Below the pieces are notes generated by a model. It worked only from the letters and a program-made list of their open reading frames with translations. It was not told the origin of the DNA and ran no database searches. From positions 736,478-800,477 of the forward strand of contig DDTO01000002.1 in NCBI GenBank assembly GCA_002344135.1: a DNA stretch of 64,000 nucleotides. Reading direction: 5' to 3'. Below are positions 33,200-39,831 of this stretch, one piece after another. The stretch's first letter is position 1. Every line of letters starts with the position of its first letter. The translations under genes and the position numbers were made by a program. Source of the DNA: Chthonomonas sp. UBA2362 (GTDB taxonomy: Bacteria; Armatimonadota; Fimbriimonadia; Fimbriimonadales; Fimbriimonadaceae).

Positions 33200-34945
33200 G
33201 TGCCCAACGAGATCGACCTCGTCCGCGCGCGGATCAACATCGTCGATCTCGTTGGGCAGCGGGTCCTCCTTAAGAGGGCCGGCAAAGAATGGACGGGTCT
33301 TTGTCCGTTTCACGACGACAAGAACCCGTCCTTTCGCGTCTCTGAGACCCTCGGCCGATACAAGTGTTGGGCGTGCGGTGCTTCCGGCGACATCTTCAAG
33401 TGGGTCATGGAGACCCAGCGCGTGGATTTCCGCGAAGCCCTCGAAATGCTCGCCCGCGATGCCGGCGTCACCCTTTCGCATCGCCCGAGCGGTGAGACCA
33501 AGTCGAAGCGCGAAACCTACACCCAAGCGATGGCCATCGCCCTGCGCTTCTTCAGGGACGAACTTCCCAAAGCCAGCCATGCTCGCGAATACTGCGAATC
33601 TCGCGGCCTCGACGAAGCGACGATCCTCGAGTGGCAGATCGGTTACGCACCGGACATCGGCGACGCCTTGGCCTCCCGTATCAAGCGCGACGGAATCCCG
33701 CTTGCCGATGCACAGGAACTCTTCTTGGTCGACTCCGATGCCGGCGGCGGGTTCTACGATCGATTTCGGGGTCGCCTCATCTTCCCCATCCACGACGAAC
33801 GCGGCGCGCTGGTCGCCTTCGGAGGCCGTTTGTTGGGCGATGGCATACCGAAGTACATCAATAGCGGCGATACCCCACTGTATTCGAAGCGCCGCGTGCT
33901 CTACGGCATGCATAAGGCGAAGGAGGCGATCGCCGCAAAGGGTCAGGCGGTCCTCGTCGAGGGCTACCTCGACGTCATCGCCTGCCACCGCGCAGGTGTC
34001 CGTACCGCTTTGGCTTCCCTCGGAACCGCGTTGAGCGAGGACCACGCCAAACTCCTCAAGCGGTGGTGCAAGGAGGTCGTCATCCTCTACGACGCCGACC
34101 CTGCCGGGCAGAATGCCGCCGAGAGGGCGGCGGACGTTCTTCAGGCGGAGGGCCTCTCCCCCCGTATCGCTCTCCTGCCGTCCGGCGAGGATCCCGACAC
34201 GCTACTGCGATCGGTCGGACCGGCCGCCGTTCTTCGCGTGACCGAAGGCGGAGTGACACCTCTCGACTATCGCCTCAAGCAATTGGGTGAGCGGCTCGAT
34301 CCTTCCACCGACGAGTATTGGCAAGAAGTCGTTCACGCGATCGCGAAGGAGCCCAGCGCGGTCGAACGGTCGAAGCACATGATAGCGCTCTCGAACCGGC
34401 ATCCCGCTGAGCGCGATCCCGAACGGGCGCTCCGGAATCTCCGAAGGCAGGTCGCGGCGGCGGGGAGGCGGCTTCGACAGTCTCGTCGATTTGCCGAGAA
34501 CGCTACGAAGCCCGCCGAAGTCGTAGTGGATCGCTCCCTCCATCCCTTCGAGCAGACGCTTTTTCGTGCGCTCCTCGAGGAAGACCTTCGCGAGCGCGCC
34601 CATCTAGCCATCCAGGACGAGCGCTTGTTCCTCACGCAAACCGGACTGGAACTGTCGCGCGCCTTTTGCGAAGCGTTCCCCGAGCGGCCTCCGCTCGGGC
34701 CGCCGGCGAATTGGCTAAGCCATCTCGAGCCGGAGTGGGCACGTCAACGGCTCGGTGATCTCGGACTTGACCAAACGGTCAAAATCGACGGCGACGAGCT
34801 ATCGGGGGCGGTTTCACGGCTCCGGCTGGAACTCGAGAAGCGGTCCATTCGCGAAATGCACCGCGACACCCAACTCGACGACGAGGGTTTGGCCGAAGTC
34901 GCTCGACGACTGCGCAAGGTCGCAGGAACCGAAGCTTCCGGTTAG
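33200..34945 (+). CDS. dnaG: DNA primase
   Basis: The 581-aa primase has the CHC2 zinc-binding domain (Cys35, His38, Cys56, Cys59 in CPFHDDKNPSF and YKCWACG), then the RNA polymerase/TOPRIM core with VLVEGYLDV (Glu254) and LYDADPAGQ (Asp298, Asp300). The C-terminal third is the helicase-binding region. The start is GTG 33200. The rpsU-dnaG-rpoD arrangement of many bacteria is absent. Its stop overlaps the convergent membrane protein gene by 4 bp. Confidence 0.96.
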   Translation: MPNEIDLVRARINIVDLVGQRVLLKRAGKEWTGLCPFHDDKNPSFRVSETLGRYKCWACGASGDIFKWVMETQRVDFREALEMLARDAGVTLSHRPSGETKSKRETYTQAMAIALRFFRDELPKASHAREYCESRGLDEATILEWQIGYAPDIGDALASRIKRDGIPLADAQELFLVDSDAGGGFYDRFRGRLIFPIHDERGALVAFGGRLLGDGIPKYINSGDTPLYSKRRVLYGMHKAKEAIAAKGQAVLVEGYLDVIACHRAGVRTALASLGTALSEDHAKLLKRWCKEVVILYDADPAGQNAAERAADVLQAEGLSPRIALLPSGEDPDTLLRSVGPAAVLRVTEGGVTPLDYRLKQLGERLDPSTDEYWQEVVHAIAKEPSAVERSKHMIALSNRHPAERDPERALRNLRRQVAAAGRRLRQSRRFAENATKPAEVVVDRSLHPFEQTLFRALLEEDLRERAHLAIQDERLFLTQTGLELSRAFCEAFPERPPLGPPANWLSHLEPEWARQRLGDLGLDQTVKIDGDELSGAVSRLRLELEKRSIREMHRDTQLDDEGLAEVARRLRKVAGTEASG

Positions 34946-35304
34946 AACCCGGCCATCCCGTAGTAGGCCTTCACTTCTGGCTTGAGCCAGCAGATCAGCA
35001 AGGGGAGGCAAACCACGATCGGGCAACACAGGCCGATCGGAACGAGGATGTTGATCAGGTGGGCGACCCAAGCCCAGGAGCGACGCGGCAGCGCGATCAT
35101 GACCAGATTGAGGATGACGAACAATACCCCGGTGACGATCGTCAGCACGCCGACCTGACCGATGACCTCGGGCTCGAACACGTCGGATCGAAGAGCCTCA
35201 CGGTCTCGATAGAGCCACCAGCCCAGCAACGCGAGCCCGACGTTGGCAAGGGCTAGGAAGACGCAGTAGGCTCGGTACCAGGCGAGGACCTTGGGTGGGC
35301 TCAT
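34942..35304 (-). CDS. Small four-helix membrane protein
   Basis: This 120-aa protein has four hydrophobic helices (AYCVFLALANVGLALLGWWLY, shortened; VGVLTIVTGVLFVILNLVMIA, shortened; AHLINILVPIGLCCPIVVCLP shortened; ends LKPEVKAYYGMAGF). No family was recognised. Its ATG overlaps the nitrilase stop as ATGA, so the two are translationally coupled. Confidence 0.6.
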   Translation of the reverse strand: MSPPKVLAWYRAYCVFLALANVGLALLGWWLYRDREALRSDVFEPEVIGQVGVLTIVTGVLFVILNLVMIALPRRSWAWVAHLINILVPIGLCCPIVVCLPLLICWLKPEVKAYYGMAGF

Positions 35305-36119
35305 CGTTTCGGTTCGGTAAGGCGACCATACAGTTCGGGGCGGCGAGAATCGAACGTCGCCATCTCGTATTGCCCAGGAATGACGACAGTACGCTTGAAT
35401 CTAGCCTCGGCGAGATCGAGATCGGCAACGAGCACCTCCTCGGCATCCCCCGCTCGGAACAGAGCCTCGCCCGAGGGGGCGAAGATGCCGCTCGAGCCGA
35501 TGAAGCCGAAGCCGTTTTCTTCACCGATCCGGTTGCACGCGGCGAGGAAGACTCGGTTCTCGGCGGCCCGTACCGGAGCAACCAAGGACGGGGCGATGCT
35601 CGCCTTGCGGGGCCAGTTCGTCGGCAGGGCGATCAGATCGGCGCCGTCGAGGGCGAGGATCCGGCTGGGTTCTGGCTGCCTGAGATCGAAGCAGATCAAA
35701 ACTCCGATGCGGCCGACGCTGGTGTCGAAGACCGTGAAGGCGTCACCACCCGCGACGAAGCGGTCGAGTCCGAGCCAGGGCAAATGCGCCTTCCGATACA
35801 GACCGCGCTTGCCGTCGTAGAAGATAGCGGCCGAGTTGTAGAGGGCGCCCGAGGTCGACTCAGCGAATCCGACGACGAGGATCATCCCGAGGCGCTCGCA
35901 AGCCACCGCGAGCCGATCCAAACTCTCGTGGTCGGCCGGGATGGCGATTCGACGGGCGTCTTCCAAGGTCGAGACGCAGTATCCGGTGAGGAAAGCCTCC
36001 GGAAACACCGCAACCTGGACGCCCTGATCCGCCAGCCGTTCGATCGCCTGAACGGCGTTGGCGGCGTTGGCGCCAGGGTCGTTGAAGACCACGTCGGACT
36101 GGACGCACGCGACTCTCAT
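35301..36119 (-). CDS. Carbon-nitrogen hydrolase (nitrilase superfamily)
   Basis: The 272-aa amidase has the Glu-Lys-Cys triad: FPEAFLTGY (Glu ~42), GLYRKAHLPW (Lys ~107) and GVLICFDLRQPE (Cys ~142). The superfamily hydrolyses amides such as omega-amides, carbamoylputrescine or biotin-amides; the substrate cannot be fixed here. ATG 36119 was chosen because the longer frame is antisense to nrnA. It lies before a small membrane protein gene with a 4-bp overlap. Confidence 0.88.
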   Translation of the reverse strand: MRVACVQSDVVFNDPGANAANAVQAIERLADQGVQVAVFPEAFLTGYCVSTLEDARRIAIPADHESLDRLAVACERLGMILVVGFAESTSGALYNSAAIFYDGKRGLYRKAHLPWLGLDRFVAGGDAFTVFDTSVGRIGVLICFDLRQPEPSRILALDGADLIALPTNWPRKASIAPSLVAPVRAAENRVFLAACNRIGEENGFGFIGSSGIFAPSGEALFRAGDAEEVLVADLDLAEARFKRTVVIPGQYEMATFDSRRPELYGRLTEPKR

Positions 36120-36176
36120 CGCGCCGAGTTTGGCAGACCGATCAACCTGCGGACCGCGGGGTACTCTCACTCTTGG

Positions 36177-37151
36177 ATGAGTGTGACGCCGGGGATCGCC
36201 AAGGACTTCTTGCGCGAGGTCGAAGCCGCCGACCGAATTTACATCGGGACGCATCTCAATCCGGACGGCGACGCCATCGGCAGCGCCTTGGCAGTCGCTT
36301 TGTTCCTCGACGCTCTGGGCAGGCCGAACGAGGTTCTTTGCAACGACTTGCCGCCCTACAACCTCAGGTTTCTGCCTTCGGTCGATCGTGTACGACTCGC
36401 GCCCGAGGGTCCGGCGAGTTTGGCCATCTTGGTCGATCTCGACTCCTCCAGCCGGTTGGGCAAGATCCGGCCGTTCGTCGAGACGTGCCCGCGGATGATC
36501 GTGATCGACCACCACGTGCCACACGAAGCTCCCGGTGATCTCCGGATCGTCGATACGGCTTCGCCGGCGACCGCCGCGATCCTTTACGATCTGTTCAAGG
36601 CGAGCTTGGCCGAGATTACGCCCGATATCGCGACCTGCCTCCTTGCCGGGATCATCACGGATACCGGCAGTTTCCGATTCTCGAACACCACGCCGCACTC
36701 CCTGACGATTTCCGCCGACCTGCTTGCAAGAGGCGGGAACATCGTTCGTATCGGCGAAGAAGTGTTCCAGAAGAAGCAACTGCCGGCGGTTCGGCTCCTA
36801 GGTCGGTGCATTGCCAAGATGAAGCTCGCCCTCGGCGACCGCTTGGCTTGGTCGGCTCTCTCGCACCGAGATTTCGAGGAGTCCGGCGCTACCGAAGAAC
36901 ATACGGAGGGGCTTGCAAACGAACTTCTCAGCGTCGATACGGTCCAGGTGGCCGCTTTGATCCGCGAACCGCTGCCCGGCAAGGTTCGGGCGAGCCTCCG
37001 CTCACGTGGGGATTTCGATGTGGCCTCCGTCGCCAGGCAGTTCGGCGGGGGAGGTCACAAGAACGCGGCCGGCTGTACCTTCGATACAAGCTTGGAGGAG
37101 GCGGAGCGGGCGTTGGTATCCGCGCTCGAGTCATGCTTGGCATCCTCGTAG
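36177..37151 (+). CDS. nrnA: DHH/DHHA1 phosphoesterase, NrnA-like (nanoRNase/pAp phosphatase)
   Basis: The 324-aa protein has the DHH phosphoesterase motifs NPDGDAIGSALA and VIDHHVP and the DHHA1 domain with FGGGGHKNAAGC near the end. NrnA degrades 2-5-nt RNAs and dephosphorylates pAp. The start ATG 36177 lacks a clear Shine-Dalgarno. Its 3' end overlaps truB by 19 bp, a common pairing (often with rbfA and infB, absent here). Confidence 0.92.
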   Translation: MSVTPGIAKDFLREVEAADRIYIGTHLNPDGDAIGSALAVALFLDALGRPNEVLCNDLPPYNLRFLPSVDRVRLAPEGPASLAILVDLDSSSRLGKIRPFVETCPRMIVIDHHVPHEAPGDLRIVDTASPATAAILYDLFKASLAEITPDIATCLLAGIITDTGSFRFSNTTPHSLTISADLLARGGNIVRIGEEVFQKKQLPAVRLLGRCIAKMKLALGDRLAWSALSHRDFEESGATEEHTEGLANELLSVDTVQVAALIREPLPGKVRASLRSRGDFDVASVARQFGGGGHKNAAGCTFDTSLEEAERALVSALESCLASS

Positions 37152-37990
37152 TCGACAAGCCGCCCGGCATGACGTCGCACGATGTCGTCGACCATGTCCG
37201 TCGCCGGCTGGGGACTCGCCGGGTCGGTCACGCGGGCTCCCTTGATCCCATGGCGACCGGCGTCCTGGTGGTTGCCGTCGGTCCGGCAACCCGGTTCTTG
37301 CAGTACCTCCCGCTAGAACCTAAGGAGTACGAAGCCGAGATCGCATTCGGGGTGGAAACGGACACCCAAGACGCCGAGGGCGAAGTCGTCAGGCGAACCG
37401 ATCCGTCGCCCGATCTGGACAAACGGATCGACGATTTGCTCCCGCGGTTGCTCGGCCCGATCGAGCAGCTGCCCCCTATGTACAGCGCGGTGAAAAGAGC
37501 CGGCAAGCCCCTCTACGCCTATGCTCGCAAGGGTGAAGAGGTCGAACGGACCCCGAGGACAGTCTATGTGGACGCGTTCGAACTCATCGACGAGCGCCGA
37601 TTTCGGATCGTCTGCTCGGGCGGGACGTACGTTCGCACCCTGGCCCACGACCTCGGCCAGAAGCTCGGCTGTGGGGCACACCTGAGCGCGCTGCGGAGAA
37701 CCCGAGCGGGCAAGTTCGGCCTGGATCGGGCGATTCCACTCGATGAGGTGGAAGCGGTCCGGCTCTTGAGCCTCGGCGAGGCGCTGGAGCCGATGCCGAT
37801 CGTCCGGCTCGATGCGGTCGGGGTCGGCGCGATTCGCGAGGGCCGGACGATCGAGCGTGCCGCGCTCGCTCCGCTCGTCGCGTTGGCCGAACCGGACGGC
37901 CAAGTGTTCAGCGTGGCCCGGGTCGAAGGCAACCGACTTCATCCGCAGTGCGTCATTCCATCTGAGGCCATGCGAAGTGGTTTGGTTTGA
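37133..37990 (+). CDS. truB: tRNA pseudouridine(55) synthase
   Basis: This 285-aa enzyme forms pseudouridine 55 in the T-loop. The N-terminus (GILVVDKPPGMTSHDVVD) and the catalytic Asp38 in GSLDPMATGVL are hallmarks; PPMYSAVKRAGKPLYAYAR (shortened to the core) and CSGGTYVRTLAHDLG complete the core, and a C-terminal PUA-like part follows. It overlaps nrnA by 19 bp and is overlapped by the DUF2752 gene by 14 bp. Confidence 0.96.
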   Translation: MLGILVVDKPPGMTSHDVVDHVRRRLGTRRVGHAGSLDPMATGVLVVAVGPATRFLQYLPLEPKEYEAEIAFGVETDTQDAEGEVVRRTDPSPDLDKRIDDLLPRLLGPIEQLPPMYSAVKRAGKPLYAYARKGEEVERTPRTVYVDAFELIDERRFRIVCSGGTYVRTLAHDLGQKLGCGAHLSALRRTRAGKFGLDRAIPLDEVEAVRLLSLGEALEPMPIVRLDAVGVGAIREGRTIERAALAPLVALAEPDGQVFSVARVEGNRLHPQCVIPSEAMRSGLV

Positions 37991-38492
37991 CCGGGATTGG
38001 AGTCGCAGGCGCCTAGCCGGGCACTTGCTGTGGTTTCTGGGGTGGCTGGGCGTCACCGTCTTCGCGATTTTCCTCACACCTTCGGCTCAGGGGCACGGCA
38101 CTCATCAGCAATTGGGGTTGCCGCCGTGCCCGAGCGTGCTGGCATTCAACCGGCCGTGCCCGGGATGTGGGCTGACGACGAGCTTCACGGCTCTCCTCCA
38201 CGGGGACTTCGCGGCTTCCTGGAAGGCGAATCCGTTCGGTCCGATCTTCTATGTCCTCTGGGCTGCTTCCGCTTGGGCCTGCCTGTACGGATATTGGAAG
38301 TGCAGGCGGTTCAACACGGATGGGCCGCTGGCTAGCCGCACGCTCACGGCACTAGTCGCGGTGTTCTTCGCCTTCGGGATCGTGCGGTTCTTCACCACGA
38401 AGTACCCTGCAACTTGGATCGGGTCGTCCGAGCCAAGCCTGACCAAAAAGTCGGAAGCCCGGGCGCGAGGTGGATTGAACCGAGTCGATTAG
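37977..38492 (+). CDS. DUF2752 membrane protein
   Basis: The 171-aa protein begins at GTG 37977 inside the truB 3' end, with GAGG about 9 nt upstream. It has three to four helices and the DUF2752 signature CPSVLAFNRPCPGCGLTTSF (shortened), followed by LLHGDFAASWKANPFGP. The function of the family is unknown; the four cysteines are conserved. The C-terminal ~30 residues are basic and polar. Its stop overlaps the convergent Nudix gene by 4 bp. Confidence 0.85.
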   Translation: MVWFDRDWSRRRLAGHLLWFLGWLGVTVFAIFLTPSAQGHGTHQQLGLPPCPSVLAFNRPCPGCGLTTSFTALLHGDFAASWKANPFGPIFYVLWAASAWACLYGYWKCRRFNTDGPLASRTLTALVAVFFAFGIVRFFTTKYPATWIGSSEPSLTKKSEARARGGLNRVD

Positions 38493-38932
38493 TACCCATC
38501 GTCTTCGAGAAGCGAAGCCACGCCGATGCAATAATCCACTACCAAGCGCGCCACCGGAACGAGCGGCATGGTTGGGGCAGTTGCTAGCTCGATCCAGTCG
38601 CATAGATCGGTTGAACCGTCCGCCTCAGGACGCAATTGTCCGCCGATGACCCGAGCCTCATAGATGATTCGAACGACCCGCACCCGCTCGCTCGGCCCAT
38701 CGAATACTTCGGACTCGACCCAGGCGACGGGCCCAAGTTCGATTTCATAGCCAGTCTCTTCCGACAGTTCACGTGCGACGCCGTCGGGGATCGATTCGTC
38801 GAAGTCGATGCCGCCGCCGGGCAATGTCCACTTGCCGGCATCGTTCGGAATCTGCTCCGATATCCGACAGAGGAGGATACGGCCCTCGCGGACGATCGAC
38901 GCGTAGCCGTGAACCTGCGTCCGCTCGGTCAC
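38489..38932 (-). CDS. Nudix hydrolase
   Basis: This 147-aa protein carries a perfect Nudix box, from GGGIDFDESI to ARELSEETGY, which binds the metal and hydrolyses nucleoside diphosphates linked to X. GTG 38932 overlaps the mutM stop as GTGA, so the two are coupled. The pairing of a formamidopyrimidine-DNA glycosylase with a Nudix enzyme suggests a MutT-like cleaning of oxidised nucleotides, but the box alone does not prove substrate. Confidence 0.93.
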   Translation of the reverse strand: MTERTQVHGYASIVREGRILLCRISEQIPNDAGKWTLPGGGIDFDESIPDGVARELSEETGYEIELGPVAWVESEVFDGPSERVRVVRIIYEARVIGGQLRPEADGSTDLCDWIELATAPTMPLVPVARLVVDYCIGVASLLEDDGY

Positions 38933-39768
38933 CTCTGCACTTCCGGCACCCAGGCCGTGGTACGCCCGCCCACCGGTTCGCGGACGATCCGCCTGCCCTG
39001 AACGAGTTCGACGCCCTTCCCTCCGCCCCAGCGGTGGTGGAAGAGCCAATCCGGAGGATATCTCCCGGAATCCGCACCGACCGCCACCGCGATCTCGACC
39101 ACGTTGGCAAGTGCCTTGCGAAGGCGCTCGAGCTCAGCTTTCGTGAGGTCTGCCCCAAGTCGTTTCGGCGAAATCCGCGCGTGGTAGAGCGCCTCGTCGG
39201 CGATCCAGTTGCCAACACCCGCGAACAGCGCCTGGTCCAGAAGAAGGGCCTTGATGGGCGCTTTGCGTTTGGCGAGCATCGAGGCGATCTCCTTCGTGGA
39301 CGGAAGAGCACGATAGACGTCGGGCCCCAGCGCCCTGAATCGAGGATCGCCAGCCGGATCGCCGAGCCAGAGCCGACCCAGCCTGCGCCCGTCGGTAAAC
39401 GCGATCCGTTGCCCCTCCTCGGTGCCCAGGAGCATTTTGAGGAACCGGGGTCGACCCGTCTCGTCGTCCATCGGCGCTTGGCCGTGCTCGCGGAGTCGTA
39501 TCGTCGGCGCGCCCAACTCACGGATCCAGCCCGCCATACCGAGGTGGCCCATCAGCCAGGGTTCTCGATCCAACCCCAGCCACCAGTACTTGCCGATCCG
39601 GCCTACTTCGGTGACGGTCGACCCCAAAAGAGCTTCTTCGATCAAGGTCGCGGGCAAGCCGCAAAGGACGATGTCGTCCTCGGGAATCTCGACCTCTACG
39701 ATGCGGTGGCCCAGGAGCACGCGCTCCATCGTTCGTCGCGCGGTCTCGACTTCCGGTGCCTCGGGCAT
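38929..39768 (-). CDS. mutM: Formamidopyrimidine-DNA glycosylase family protein, zinc-less
   Basis: The 279-aa protein has the Fpg/Nei N-terminus (MPEAPEVETARR: catalytic Pro2, Glu3, Glu6), Lys60 in GRIGKYWWLG and the H2TH domain (LLLDQALFAGVGNWIADEALY, shortened). The C-terminal zinc finger is degenerate: where Cys-X2-C...Cys-X2-Cys is expected there is RWGGGKGVELVQGRRIVREP (shortened) and GGRTTAWVPEVQ, with no Cys at all; the finger Arg remains. Zinc-less fingers are known in NEIL1 and plant FPG. TATTCT ends 7 nt upstream of the ATG. It removes oxidised bases such as 8-oxoG. Confidence 0.92.
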   Translation of the reverse strand: MPEAPEVETARRTMERVLLGHRIVEVEIPEDDIVLCGLPATLIEEALLGSTVTEVGRIGKYWWLGLDREPWLMGHLGMAGWIRELGAPTIRLREHGQAPMDDETGRPRFLKMLLGTEEGQRIAFTDGRRLGRLWLGDPAGDPRFRALGPDVYRALPSTKEIASMLAKRKAPIKALLLDQALFAGVGNWIADEALYHARISPKRLGADLTKAELERLRKALANVVEIAVAVGADSGRYPPDWLFHHRWGGGKGVELVQGRRIVREPVGGRTTAWVPEVQR

Positions 39769-39775
39769 GGAACCG

Positions 39776-39781
39776 AGAATA
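39776..39781 (-). promoter_or_regulatory. -10 box TATTCT of mutM
   Basis: TATTCT on the minus strand ends 7 nt before the mutM ATG, which lacks a Shine-Dalgarno. It lies in a 63-bp divergent spacer shared with the AfsR-like gene. Confidence 0.5.
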
Positions 39782-39811
39782 CCGTTCTAATAGCGCCCGC
39801 GGGTTGTCGTG

Positions 39812-39817
39812 TATGAT
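39812..39817 (+). promoter_or_regulatory. -10 box TATGAT of the AfsR-like gene
   Basis: TATGAT ends 14 nt before ATG 39832, giving a leader of about 8 nt, too short for a normal ribosome binding site. Confidence 0.4.
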
Positions 39818-39831
39818 GAACTTGGCAGCCT

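Noticed and set aside
32294..34045. 583-aa open frame on the minus strand
   Set aside because: It is antisense to the Gly-rich gene and dnaG, both strongly supported on the plus strand.
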